Below, piece after piece: positions 1 through 7,999 of a stretch of DNA of 62,329 nt (its first letter is position 1; every line of letters starts with the position of its first letter). The stretch is from Pantoea sp. 18069 (GTDB lineage Bacteria; Pseudomonadota; Gammaproteobacteria; Burkholderiales; Burkholderiaceae_C). The notes under the pieces are model-generated. The model had not been told where the DNA came from. It did no database searches and worked only from the letters and a program-made list of their open reading frames with translations. Location: assembly GCF_902706035.1 (NCBI RefSeq), contig NZ_CACSJA010000030.1:1-62329 (forward strand), written 5' to 3'. Both the position numbers and the translations under genes were made by a program.

Positions 1-300
1 TTCTATCGCGCTGACGGCGACCACGCAGACCTGCGGCCATGGAAACCGGCAATCCACATGCCCAAGGCGCTGGCCCGCATCTGGCTGGAAATCACCGGCG
101 TGCGCGTGGAGCGCCTGCAGGACATCACGGATGCCGACGCCCTGGCCGAAGGCGTGGATCGCACCAACACATCCATCCCGGGCTATGCCCGCGAGCGGTT
201 CCGCCAGCTCTGGGAATCCACCGGAGGCGACTGGGCCGCCAACCCCTGGGTGTGGGTGATCGACTTCAAGCGCGACCTGTCGCAGAAAGCCCAGCCATGA
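1..300 (+). CDS. Phage accessory protein, ASCH-like (5' end outside window)
   Basis: The reading frame is open from base 1, so the start lies left of the window. About 99 residues are visible. The motif W-K-P-x-I-H-M-P followed by an ITGVRVERLQDI segment and a C-terminal W-x-x-NPWVWVIDF strand is the pattern of a small protein common in tailed-phage accessory regions and usually grouped with ASCH-like folds (possible RNA or nucleotide binding). That family link is recalled, not searched. The stop overlaps the next start as ATGA, so the two genes are translationally coupled. It belongs to the prophage-like block that ends at the integrase. Confidence 0.6.
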   Translation, partial: FYRADGDHADLRPWKPAIHMPKALARIWLEITGVRVERLQDITDADALAEGVDRTNTSIPGYARERFRQLWESTGGDWAANPWVWVIDFKRDLSQKAQP

Positions 301-512
301 CCACAGCACAAGACCAACAGAGCCGCGCTGAGCCGGCAACGGTAGTCGTCGGCGCGATGCACCGAGTTAAAGCCGGCGCGTCCTTCCCGGAAAACATCCA
401 ATGCGTTAACTGCGGCGCGCAACAGGACGAATTCAGCAAGCCGTGCAGCGCATTCATGAACGAAGCAGCAGCCGCGCGCGCCGGCATTGAAGGGGCACGA
501 TGGAACAAGTAA
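297..512 (+). CDS. Small phage protein with a CxxC pair
   Basis: This 71-residue protein starts at the ATG that overlaps the preceding stop (ATGA). A much longer upstream extension of the same frame exists but would run across the previous gene in another frame, so I reject it. The centre carries C-V-N-C-G around residues 36-40 and a lone Cys at about 50, which is too little for a confident zinc ribbon. It overlaps the next gene by 13 bases. I do not recognise the family. Position and coupling make it a phage accessory gene. Confidence 0.5.
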   Translation: MTTAQDQQSRAEPATVVVGAMHRVKAGASFPENIQCVNCGAQQDEFSKPCSAFMNEAAAARAGIEGARWNK

Positions 513-1351
513 ACGACCAACGTTTCGACGTCGAGGCGCAGCACGCGGCCACAGTCATCGCCATATACACGGCAGCAACCGGGCGGGGAGAGGCATCCTG
601 GTGCCGAGAACCTGCCACCGAGCAAGCCAAGTGGGAGCGCGCGGCGCTGGCTGCCTTTCAGATTCACCAAGCGCCGCACGCCACCCTAGCCGCCGTAGGA
701 GCCGTTGCCGCATGCTTTGGCGATGACTGGCCCGACGTTCCGGGTGAGCCGGAAATCCTGCGGCGCGTGAAGTGGGCGGCGCGCCAGTTGCAAGCCGCCC
801 GCGCCCTGCCTGCGGGAATGGAGCCGGTGGCGCGAGTCTGCCAAGGCGCCGGAGCGAATATCCAGTGGCGCAAGGGCATGACGTATGCCGACCTGCCAGC
901 AATCGACGGGCAAGACCTCTACACCGCAGCCCAGGTGCAGGCCATGGGCCGCGTGCCGCCAGAGTGGCAGGCCGTGCCGATGGAAAGCACGCGAACGATG
1001 AAGGCTGCAGGACGGCAGGCGTTGAAGGGTGCTGCGGACTGCACCTCGACAGGTCAGGCTGTGATCGTATTCGAGGCTATGTGCGCAGCAGCCCCGCGGC
1101 CACCAGCCGCGCCTACTACCGAACCACAGGCCCCTACTACTGGAGCTGGCAGCGTTACTGCTGGAGCTGCGCCGGCATATCGCCTGCTGCAGCGCGGCGT
1201 CGACACCATCCAAGCTGGCGACGAGTTTCTGCAAGATGACGCTGTAACTTGGCAGCCAGACCCAAATGGAATATTCGTGGGGATTACCTACGTGGGCAAC
1301 GTCCTGCTGCCTGCACGCCGCGCCATCGAACCCGCCCACGGCCTCAAGTAG
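500..1351 (+). CDS. Phage hypothetical protein
   Basis: This 283-residue protein has a largely helical N-terminal half, an Ala/Pro/Thr-rich linker around residues 195-230 and a compact C-terminal module of about 45 residues (RLLQRGVDTIQAGDEFL through GNVLLPARR). Modules of that type, with GDEFL, a Trp and a terminal PxRR, recur at the ends of otherwise different proteins in Burkholderiales prophages. I infer phage origin and claim no function. The start overlaps the preceding gene. A rho-independent terminator follows the stop within 55 bases. Confidence 0.55.
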   Translation: MEQVNDQRFDVEAQHAATVIAIYTAATGRGEASWCREPATEQAKWERAALAAFQIHQAPHATLAAVGAVAACFGDDWPDVPGEPEILRRVKWAARQLQAARALPAGMEPVARVCQGAGANIQWRKGMTYADLPAIDGQDLYTAAQVQAMGRVPPEWQAVPMESTRTMKAAGRQALKGAADCTSTGQAVIVFEAMCAAAPRPPAAPTTEPQAPTTGAGSVTAGAAPAYRLLQRGVDTIQAGDEFLQDDAVTWQPDPNGIFVGITYVGNVLLPARRAIEPAHGLK

Positions 1352-1373
1352 CCGCCACCACAGACCAACCATC

Positions 1374-1403
1374 AGCCCCGCCATCGAGCGGGGCTTCTTT
1401 TTT
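1374..1403 (+). terminator. Rho-independent terminator
   Basis: An 8-bp perfect stem (AGCCCCGC at 1374-1381 with GCGGGGCT at 1388-1395) closes a 6-base loop and is followed by TC and a run of six T. It ends the transcript of the preceding phage genes. The next gene's ribosome-binding site (GGAGGA) starts directly after the T run. Confidence 0.8.
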
Positions 1404-1413
1404 GGAGGACGAA

Positions 1414-1779
1414 ATGTCCGAAAACAGCAAGATCGAGTGGACCGACCACACGTTTAATCCGTGGGAAGGCTGCCAGAAGGTCGGGCCCGGCTGCGACCAC
1501 TGCTATGCCGAGACGCGCAACGCGCGCTTCGCCGGCGGCACGGCCGTGAATTGGGGCCCGGGCGCGCCGCGGCGCCGCACCAGCGCCAGCAACTGGGAAC
1601 AGGCCGACAAGGCCTACCAGCTCCACCACATCAATTGCGCCCAGTGCACCGCCGCGGGCATCGTCCGCAGCTCGCAAACACGCTGCCCGCAAGGGCAAGC
1701 CCTCTGGGACACATACAACAACGCGGGCATGCCCCCGCACTTCGCCTGGTTGAGCCAGGGAAAGCGCACCACCCGATGA
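1414..1779 (+). pseudogene. Truncated DUF5131 (phage Gp37/Gp68) protein fused to another phage protein end
   Basis: The start has a strong GGAGGA site 5-6 bases upstream. The first 60 or so residues (SKIEWTDHTFNPWEGC, then GPGCDHCYAE and NWGPGAPRRRTSASNW) match the N-terminus of the DUF5131 family, in which the C-x-x-C-Y region resembles a radical-SAM cluster site. Family members are normally 230 residues or more. Here the rest is missing. From about residue 62 the sequence changes to a short Cys-containing tail (HHINCAQC, later RCPQGQALWD) like the end of a different small phage protein. I read this as a deletion fusion of two phage genes. Whether the 121-residue hybrid is functional is unknown. 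Confidence 0.55.
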
Positions 1780-1837
1780 GGCTGGTTTTCAATTTTCAGA
1801 CAAGCAACTGCAAAGTTGCAACAAAGGAACTAGAACA

Positions 1838-2158
1838 GTGAGCGAAATCCTCCGCATGCTCAATGCCCACGACGTTGCCCCACTACTGGGCTGTCAGCCC
1901 AGCACGGTAGAGGCGGCCTGGCGAACGGGCAAACTGCCTGGCGTCCGCATCGGCCAGCACTGGCAGGTTCCCGAATCTGCCTTGCGCGAAGGCCTGCACC
2001 TGCTTGCCCTGTGCAATATGCAGCCGGTGGACGTGCCAGCCGCAGTACCAAAGCTCCCGCCGCCCATGCCTGCGGCCCGGGCGCAGGAAACACGGGGTAG
2101 GCAACGCCGCGAGCCGCCCGCATTGCCGCCCTTGCCACCAGCCCTACAGAAGTCGTAA
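1838..2158 (+). CDS. Small HTH DNA-binding protein, excisionase-like
   Basis: The 106-residue protein starts at a GTG with AAGGAA about 8 bases upstream. Residues 8-48 form a winged-helix excisionase/MerR-like module (AHDVAPLLGCQPSTVEAAWRTG, then GVRIGQHWQVP). This is followed by a Pro-rich tail with no obvious fold. It converges on the integrase and overlaps its end by 15 bases, the usual position of an excisionase or small regulator of a prophage. The recombination directionality role is inferred from fold and position only. Confidence 0.55.
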   Translation: MSEILRMLNAHDVAPLLGCQPSTVEAAWRTGKLPGVRIGQHWQVPESALREGLHLLALCNMQPVDVPAAVPKLPPPMPAARAQETRGRQRREPPALPPLPPALQKS

Positions 2159-3277
2159 TGAAAGGTCTTCAGCACGCAGCGATGCGTAACGCAGCAGGAT
2201 CTTGGGATCTTCCCATCCCATGATCTTGCAAATTTCCGTGTCGTTGAACATCCAACGATTGTTCGCATCGCGAAGCATCACCCAGCGGCAGCACGCTTCA
2301 TGCCGCAGGTCATGCTCCGTGAACTTGGTAACCTCCGCGTATTCGAACAAGGTGGCGAACCGGTTGGACATCCTGCTGGAGCACTTCGGCAGATCGCCTG
2401 GCGTGCCATCCCAAAATGGAAAAATCAGCTCTCCGGGCTGCTTTCCTTCGCACCAGGCGATCAGCTTGGCGCGCAACTCGCGCTTGAGCGGCACCACGCG
2501 CGGCTTGATGATTCCCCGGTGCCCCTTGGTGCCATCCACGCGAAGGATGCCCTTCTCGCCTTCTAGCTGGCCAACGCGAAGCCAGTACGCCTCACGCAAA
2601 CGCAAACCTGTGTCTACGATCAGCTCAAACAGCAACCTGAATGCTGGATCGTCGCCCCAGGGCCTCTCGCGGCCCTCGCGTTTCACGCCGGCCAGCGCCG
2701 CCGCAATCCTCTCTTCGTCTCCAGGACCAAACCGGACATCGCGCTTTGCATCCCTCACCTCGTTATCGGCATAGAGGCTGTAGCCATCTGGCAGCAGGCG
2801 CAGCACGTTCACCGGCATTGGTACACCGTCTTCGCGCTTATGCGCCTCCGCAATGTGATACCAGTCAAGCGCCCGGGCCAGTGCTCCAATGCGCTTGCGG
2901 ATTGTTCCCGGCGTAGGCTTTTTCTCGCGCGCCTTCAGCGCCTTCACATAGCCCTCGGCCCAAAGGAACGTCAGCTCAGATAGGCGCAGGCCAACCACCT
3001 CCCGCAAAACAACATCGAGCACGGTGGACGTGGATGGACTGGGCGAGCCGCGCAAAGTGTACGCTCGGATGACCTCTGACACCAATGGCGACGCCGCCGC
3101 GCCGGGGGCATCAAACAAACCAGGCGGCACGATGCCAGCCGATAGCCAGCCCTCCAGCTGCTCGCCGTAGTTGCGGGCCGCCGACTCAGAATCGAATGAT
3201 TGGAAAAATGGTCTTGGCAGGAGCTTATTGACAACGCGAAGTTGCCACCTGCTGCCGCGCTGCTGGATGCTTGCCAT
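2144..3277 (-). CDS. Tyrosine recombinase / phage integrase
   Basis: The protein has 377 residues, normal for the family. Residues 1-60 form an N-terminal arm-binding segment, about 70-175 the SAM-like core-binding domain and 180-377 the catalytic domain. The catalytic set is visible: R226 (in DTGLR), K251 (in TKGHR), H322 and R325 (in HDLRH), W355 (MGW, replacing the more common LGH) and nucleophile Y364 (LLRYASLR). The gene sits 184 bases from the 3' end of tRNA-Cys and points away from it, the classical layout for an element integrated into a tRNA gene. It should catalyse integration and excision of the element whose right end is seen here. Confidence 0.9.
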   Translation of the reverse strand: MASIQQRGSRWQLRVVNKLLPRPFFQSFDSESAARNYGEQLEGWLSAGIVPPGLFDAPGAAASPLVSEVIRAYTLRGSPSPSTSTVLDVVLREVVGLRLSELTFLWAEGYVKALKAREKKPTPGTIRKRIGALARALDWYHIAEAHKREDGVPMPVNVLRLLPDGYSLYADNEVRDAKRDVRFGPGDEERIAAALAGVKREGRERPWGDDPAFRLLFELIVDTGLRLREAYWLRVGQLEGEKGILRVDGTKGHRGIIKPRVVPLKRELRAKLIAWCEGKQPGELIFPFWDGTPGDLPKCSSRMSNRFATLFEYAEVTKFTEHDLRHEACCRWVMLRDANNRWMFNDTEICKIMGWEDPKILLRYASLRAEDLSLRLL

Positions 3278-3403
3278 AATGAATATCAGGATGGTTTGAA
3301 GAGCCTGATCTTATGCGGCAACACGGACTTTCCGATCCGTTTGAAGTAGCAGCCGCTACTTAAACCCACTAAAAACCGACTGAAACCGGCTGTATTTCTA
3401 CTG

Positions 3404-3435
3404 ATAAAAAAATGCACCGACAGTGCGGTGCATTT
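3404..3435 (-). terminator. Terminator of the tRNA-Gly/Cys transcript
   Basis: A perfect 10-bp stem (3410-3419 with 3426-3435) and 6-base loop is followed on the minus strand by a run of T. It lies 26 bases beyond the CCA end of tRNA-Cys and would end the tRNA operon. It also insulates the tRNAs from the integrase gene, which is on the same strand downstream. Confidence 0.8.
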
Positions 3436-3460
3436 AAGTCCTTGATTTACAAGGTTTTTT

Positions 3461-3534
3461 TGGAGGCGCGAACCAGAGTCGAACTGGTCTAACCGGATTT
3501 GCAATCCGGGGCATAACCGCTTTGCTATCGCGCC
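3461..3534 (-). tRNA. tRNA-Cys (GCA)
   Basis: On the minus strand a 74-base cloverleaf is readable: acceptor GGCGCGA pairing with TCGCGCC, anticodon loop with GCA between a five-pair stem (CCGGA/TCCGG), T-loop TTCGACT and an encoded CCA end. It is the last gene of the tRNA-Gly operon. Its 3' end faces the integrase and is the likely attachment site of the neighbouring element. Confidence 0.95.
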
Positions 3535-3552
3535 AAAACTCACACTTAGAAA

Positions 3553-3576
3553 AATGGGAAGCGTTTGCTTCCCATT
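3553..3576 (-). terminator. Hairpin with U-tract between tRNA-Gly and tRNA-Cys
   Basis: A perfect 10-bp inverted repeat (AATGGGAAGC / GCTTCCCATT, 4-base loop) lies in the 48-base spacer. On the minus strand the stem is followed by TTTC, so it resembles an intrinsic terminator or an RNase processing hairpin placed inside the tRNA operon. Confidence 0.55.
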
Positions 3577-3582
3577 CTAATT

Positions 3583-3658
3583 TGGAGCGGGAAAACGGGT
3601 TCGAACCGTCGACCTATACCTTGGCAAGGTATCGCTCTACCAACTGAGCTATTCCCGC
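3583..3658 (-). tRNA. tRNA-Gly (GCC), copy nearest tRNA-Cys
   Basis: A 76-base cloverleaf on the minus strand starts GCGGGAATAGCTCAGTTGG. It has anticodon GCC in the loop of a CCTTGCCAAGG arm, T-arm GGTTCGAACC and an encoded CCA. It is identical to the two upstream copies. Confidence 0.97.
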
Positions 3659-3723
3659 GAACTCCCGAGAAACTTTCATTTCTCCGGAATTTCGCCAGCC
3701 ACCGAAGCGACCGACTGAAAAAC

Positions 3724-3799
3724 TGGAGCGGGAAAACGGGTTCGAACCGTCGACCTATACCTTGGCAAGGTATCGCTCTACCAACTGAGCTATTCCCGC
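3724..3799 (-). tRNA. tRNA-Gly (GCC), middle copy
   Basis: This copy has the same 76 bases as its neighbours, with encoded CCA. It lies exactly 141 bases from the previous copy, with a related 65-base spacer. Confidence 0.97.
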
Positions 3800-3864
3800 A
3801 AACTCTCAAAAAACTTTCATTTCTCGAGATTTGCACCAGCCACCGAAGCAACTGGCAAAAAACC

Positions 3865-3940
3865 TGGAGCGGGAAAACGGGTTCGAACCGTCGACCTATA
3901 CCTTGGCAAGGTATCGCTCTACCAACTGAGCTATTCCCGC
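3865..3940 (-). tRNA. tRNA-Gly (GCC), promoter-proximal copy
   Basis: This is the first gene of the tRNA operon, with the same 76 bases as the other copies. Upstream on the minus strand a -10-like TAGAAT lies about 20 bases before the mature 5' end. No convincing -35 is seen, so the promoter call stays weak. Confidence 0.97.
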
Positions 3941-4045
3941 ATTTCCTCTGCAGCCTCACATTCTACAATGCTTCGTTGCTGCGATGGAGTGAATTGTAGC
4001 GTACTTTTTTGCCCACTATCGTTGAGCACCGAATTTTTTCAAATT

Positions 4046-6463
4046 TCAGTGCTGTACCGTGGCCGGCGTCACGGCCGACTTGTCGCTCGCCACCACGGCC
4101 GCGACTTCCGCGTCCGTCAGGGCCTCGGGCATGCGCTCGAGCGCGTACTTGAGCACCTGGTCGACCCAGCGCACCGGCACGATTTCGAGGCCGCTTTTGA
4201 CGTTCTCGGGAATTTCCTGCAGGTCCTTGACGTTTTCCTCGGGAATCAGCACGGTCTTGATGCCGCCGCGCAGCGCGGCCAGCAGCTTTTCCTTCAGACC
4301 GCCAATGCCCGTGACTTCGCCGCGCAAGGTGATTTCACCGGTCATCGCGACATCGGCACGCACCGGGATGCCCGTGAGCGCCGACACGAAGGCCGTGCAC
4401 ATTGCCGCGCCCGCGCTAGGGCCGTCCTTGGGCGTTGCGCCATCGGGCACATGCACGTGGATGTCGCGCTTCTCGAAGGCTTCGTCCTTGATGCCCAGCA
4501 TGCGCGCGCGGCTGCGGATCACGGTGCGCGCGGCTTCGACCGATTCCTTCATCACGTCGCCCAGCGACCCCGTGCGCGTGATCACGCCCTTGCCCGGCAT
4601 GGTCGCGGCCTCGATGGTCAGCAGATCGCCGCCCACCTCGGTCCAGGCGAGTCCGACCACCTGGCCGACCTGGTTTTGCTGCTCGGCGCGGCCATAGGTG
4701 TACTTCTGCACGCCCAGGAACTCCGAGAGGTTGGTGTCTGTGACGACCACGGGCGCGGTGAGCTTGGACAGCTGCACTGCCTTGACCACCTTGCGGCAGA
4801 TCTTCGACAGCTCGCGCTCGAGCGAACGCACGCCGGCTTCGCGCGTGTAGTAGCGCACCACGTCGCGGATCGCCGACTCCTGCACATCGAGCTCACCTTC
4901 CTTGAGGCCGTTGTTGGTCAATTGCTTGGGCAGCAGGTAGCGCATCGCGATATTGACCTTCTCGTCCTCGGTGTAGCCCGACAGGCGGATGACTTCCATC
5001 CGGTCGAGCAGCGCCGGCGGAATGTTCATCGAGTTCGAGGTCGCAACAAACATCACGTCGCTCAGGTCGAAGTCGAGCTCCACATAGTGGTCGCCAAACG
5101 CATGGTTCTGCTCGGGGTCCAGCACTTCGAGCAGCGCGCTCGAAGGATCGCCGCGGAAGTCCATGCCCAGCTTGTCGATTTCGTCGAGCAGGAACAGGGG
5201 GTTGCGCGTGCCGACCTTCTCCAGGCTCTGCAGCACCTTGCCCGGCATCGCGCCGATATAGGTGCGGCGGTGGCCGCGGATCTCGGCTTCGTCACGCATG
5301 CCGCCCAGCGCCATGCGCACGTACTTGCGGCCCGTGGCCTTGGCGATCGACTGGCCCAGCGAGGTCTTGCCCACGCCCGGTGGGCCGACCAGGCACAGGA
5401 TGGGCGCCTTGACCTTGTCGACGCGCTGCTGCACGGCAAGGTATTCCATGATCCGGTCCTTGACCTTGTCGAGACCGTAATGGTCCTCGTTGAGCACCTC
5501 TTCGGCGTTCACCAGGTCGTGCTTGATCTTGGTCTTCTTGCTCCAGGGCAGACCGGTGAGCACATCGATGTAATTGCGCACCACGGTGGCTTCGGCCGAC
5601 ATGGGCGACATCAGCTTGAGCTTCTTGAGTTCGGCCTCGGCCTTCTTGCGCGCCTCCGCGGGCATCTTCGCCAGGCGAATGCGCTTTTCGATCTCCTCGA
5701 GGTCAGCGCCCTCCTCGCCTTCGCCCAGTTCCTTCTGGATGGCCTTGACCTGCTCGTTCAGATAGAAGTCGCGCTGGCTCTTTTCCATCTGGCGCTTGAC
5801 GCGGCCACGGATCTTCTTGTCGACGTTGAGGATGTCGACTTCGCGGTCCAGCTGCTCGAACAGGTTCTCGAGCCGGGCCTTGATATCGGCCAGGTCGAGC
5901 ACGGCCTGCTTGGCTTCGAGCTTGAGCGGCAGGTGGGCCGCGATCGTGTCGGCCAGGCGCCCGGCGTCGTCGATGCTCGAGATCGAAGTCAGGATTTCCG
6001 CGGGGATCTTCTTGTTGAGCTTGACGTACTGGTCGAACTGCTGCGTCACCGCGCGGCGCAGGGCCTCGATCTCGCTGGGCTTGTGGGCCGCGTCGTCGAC
6101 TTCGACGGGCAGCACGGTCGACAGGAAATGGGTTTCATGGTCGACGATGGCCTCGACACGCGCGCGCTGCTGGCCTTCGACCAGCACCTTGACGGTGCCG
6201 TCGGGCAGCTTGAGCATCTGCAGGATGGTGCAGACGCAACCCACCTCGAACATGTCCGACACGGCGGGCTCGTCCTTGGAGGCGGTCTTTTGCGCCACCA
6301 GCATGATGCGGCGATCGCCTTCCATCGCCAGTTCCAGCGCCTTGATGCTTTTGGCACGGCCCACGAACAGCGGGATCACCATGTGCGGAAACACCACCAC
6401 GTCGCGCAACGGCAGCAGCGGCAAATCGAGAGAGGAGGAAGGCAAAGGCTTGGGTCCTGACAT
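4046..6463 (-). CDS. lon: ATP-dependent protease Lon
   Basis: This is the cytoplasmic AAA+ serine protease that degrades misfolded and regulatory proteins. At 805 residues it is full length. It has an N-terminal LAN substrate domain (residues 12-205, PLLPLRDVVVFP), a coiled-coil helical section to about 310, Walker A GPPGVGKT at 360-367, Walker B FLLDEIDK and the Ser-Lys dyad S683 (DGPSAGAA) and K726 (GGLKEK), exactly 43 residues apart as in E. coli. I place the start at the ATG preceded by AAGGAA. A longer in-frame start 23 codons upstream lacks family similarity. It is not coupled to clpX (145-base gap). Confidence 0.97.
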   Translation of the reverse strand: MSGPKPLPSSSLDLPLLPLRDVVVFPHMVIPLFVGRAKSIKALELAMEGDRRIMLVAQKTASKDEPAVSDMFEVGCVCTILQMLKLPDGTVKVLVEGQQRARVEAIVDHETHFLSTVLPVEVDDAAHKPSEIEALRRAVTQQFDQYVKLNKKIPAEILTSISSIDDAGRLADTIAAHLPLKLEAKQAVLDLADIKARLENLFEQLDREVDILNVDKKIRGRVKRQMEKSQRDFYLNEQVKAIQKELGEGEEGADLEEIEKRIRLAKMPAEARKKAEAELKKLKLMSPMSAEATVVRNYIDVLTGLPWSKKTKIKHDLVNAEEVLNEDHYGLDKVKDRIMEYLAVQQRVDKVKAPILCLVGPPGVGKTSLGQSIAKATGRKYVRMALGGMRDEAEIRGHRRTYIGAMPGKVLQSLEKVGTRNPLFLLDEIDKLGMDFRGDPSSALLEVLDPEQNHAFGDHYVELDFDLSDVMFVATSNSMNIPPALLDRMEVIRLSGYTEDEKVNIAMRYLLPKQLTNNGLKEGELDVQESAIRDVVRYYTREAGVRSLERELSKICRKVVKAVQLSKLTAPVVVTDTNLSEFLGVQKYTYGRAEQQNQVGQVVGLAWTEVGGDLLTIEAATMPGKGVITRTGSLGDVMKESVEAARTVIRSRARMLGIKDEAFEKRDIHVHVPDGATPKDGPSAGAAMCTAFVSALTGIPVRADVAMTGEITLRGEVTGIGGLKEKLLAALRGGIKTVLIPEENVKDLQEIPENVKSGLEIVPVRWVDQVLKYALERMPEALTDAEVAAVVASDKSAVTPATVQH

Positions 6464-6608
6464 GGAATTCCTTGGTAACTTTGCGGAATATGGTCCGCTT
6501 GCGGCGTATTTCAACCCGATGACCATGCCCACTTGAATGGCATGGAACGCGGGGCCGGCACAACCGGGCCCTGGAGCCAGGTTGCGCCAACGCCATGCAT
6601 GGCGAAGA

Positions 6609-7871
6609 TCAGGCTTTCTTGGCGGCTTCGCGGTACACGAGCAGCGGCGCCTTGCCGTCTTCTATGGTGGACTCATCGAGCACCACTTTTTCCACGTTGT
6701 CGGTATTGGGCAATTCAAACATCGTGTCGATCAGCGACAGCTCGAGCAGCGAGCGCAGTCCGCGCGCACCGGTCTTGCGGGCCAGCGCCTTGCGGGCAAT
6801 GGCGCGCAGCGCCGCGGGGCGGATCTCGAGCTCCACGCCTTCCATCGCGAGCAGCTTGCTGTACTGCTTGACCAGCGCGTTCTTGGGCTCGGTCAGGATC
6901 TGCACCAGCGCGTCCTCGCTGAGCTCGGCCAGCGCCGTCACAACCGGCATGCGGCCCACGAGCTCGGGGATGATGCCGAACTTGATCAGATCTTCGGGCT
7001 CGATTTCCTGGAACATGTCCGAGACCGAGCGCTGCTTCTTGCTCTTGACGACGGCGCCAAAGCCTATGCCCGAAGCTTCCGTCCGGTTCTCGATCACCTT
7101 TTCGAGGCCCGCGAACGCGCCGCCGCAGATGAACAGGATGTTGGTCGTGTCGACCTGCAGGAAGTCCTGGTTCGGATGCTTGCGCCCACCCTGGGGCGGA
7201 ATGCTGGCCATCGTGCCTTCGATGAGCTTGAGCAGCGCCTGCTGCACGCCTTCACCGGAGACGTCGCGCGTGATGCTGGGGTTGTCCGACTTGCGCGAAA
7301 TCTTGTCGATTTCATCGATGTAGACAATGCCGCGCTGCGCGCGCTCGACTTCATAGTTGCAGCTTTGCAGCAGCTTCTGGACGATGTTCTCCACGTCTTC
7401 GCCCACATAGCCGGCTTCGGTCAGCGTGGTCGCATCGGCCATCACGAACGGAACGTCGAGCATGCGAGCGAGCGTCTGCGCCAGCAGCGTCTTGCCCGAG
7501 CCCGTGGGGCCGATCAGCAAGATGTTGCTCTTGGACAGTTCGACATCGTCCTTGCCGGCCTTTTCCTTGTGGCGCAGGCGCTTGTAGTGGTTGTAGACCG
7601 CCACCGACAGCGTGCGCTTGGCGACCTCCTGGCCGATCACATAGCTGTCCAGATTCGCCTTGATCTCGGCCGGCGTGGGCAGATCGCCACGCGCGTCGCG
7701 CGTCTCATCCGCGGGCTTCTCGTCCCGGATGATTTCGTTGCACAGATCAATACACTCGTCGCAGATAAAGACCGACGGACCGGCGATCAGCTTCTTCACT
7801 TCATGCTGGCTTTTGCCGCAGAAAGTGCAGTAGAGGTTTTTTTCGCTGGAAGTGCCTTTTTTCTCGGCCAT
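6609..7871 (-). CDS. clpX: ATP-dependent unfoldase ClpX
   Basis: This hexameric AAA+ unfoldase recognises tagged substrates and feeds them to ClpP. It has 420 residues, normal length. The N-terminal zinc-binding domain has C15, C18, C37 and C40. Walker A is GPTGSGKT at 121-128, Walker B is IVYIDEIDKI, and a ClpP-docking IGF-type loop is present in the TEASGIGFGAVV stretch. It lies downstream of clpP on the same strand, but a clear terminator at 7920-7952 separates them, so clpX probably has its own promoter in the short gap or depends on read-through. Confidence 0.97.
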   Translation of the reverse strand: MAEKKGTSSEKNLYCTFCGKSQHEVKKLIAGPSVFICDECIDLCNEIIRDEKPADETRDARGDLPTPAEIKANLDSYVIGQEVAKRTLSVAVYNHYKRLRHKEKAGKDDVELSKSNILLIGPTGSGKTLLAQTLARMLDVPFVMADATTLTEAGYVGEDVENIVQKLLQSCNYEVERAQRGIVYIDEIDKISRKSDNPSITRDVSGEGVQQALLKLIEGTMASIPPQGGRKHPNQDFLQVDTTNILFICGGAFAGLEKVIENRTEASGIGFGAVVKSKKQRSVSDMFQEIEPEDLIKFGIIPELVGRMPVVTALAELSEDALVQILTEPKNALVKQYSKLLAMEGVELEIRPAALRAIARKALARKTGARGLRSLLELSLIDTMFELPNTDNVEKVVLDESTIEDGKAPLLVYREAAKKA

Positions 7872-7919
7872 GGGGGCGGTGCCTTGTTACAAAAGTGTGG
7901 AAAAGGATGATACTGAAAT

Positions 7920-7952
7920 AAAAAACGGCGCCTCCCTCCAGGGGAAACGCCG
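7920..7952 (-). terminator. Terminator after clpP
   Basis: An 11-bp stem (CGGCG plus six further pairs, two of them G-U) with a 5-base loop is followed on the minus strand by TTTTTTATTT. It lies 48 bases past the clpP stop and upstream of clpX. Confidence 0.8.
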
Positions 7953-7999
7953 CCAGCCGGAGGGTACGGGCGCGGCCGGCCAGGCGCGGCCGGCGAGGC

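Larger units (their letters stand above)
3583..3940. repeat. Tandem triplication of a 141-base tRNA-Gly unit
   Basis: The three tRNA genes are spaced exactly 141 bases apart. The two 65-base spacers share long blocks (ACTTTCATTTCTC, CCAGCCACCGAAGC), so the spacer was duplicated with the gene. The tRNAs stayed identical while the spacers diverged. Confidence 0.8.

Noticed and set aside
39..296. Upstream extension of the small gene at 297
   Set aside because: It overlaps the phage protein gene in a different frame and has Arg/His-rich composition typical of a shadow frame.
3546..3999. Frames on both strands with three repeats such as SGKTGSNRRPIPWQG
   Set aside because: They are translations of the three tRNA-Gly genes, a well-known false annotation.
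3968..6460. An 830-codon open frame on the plus strand
   Set aside because: It is antisense to lon throughout and has no recognisable domain. Long antisense frames are expected in high-GC genes.
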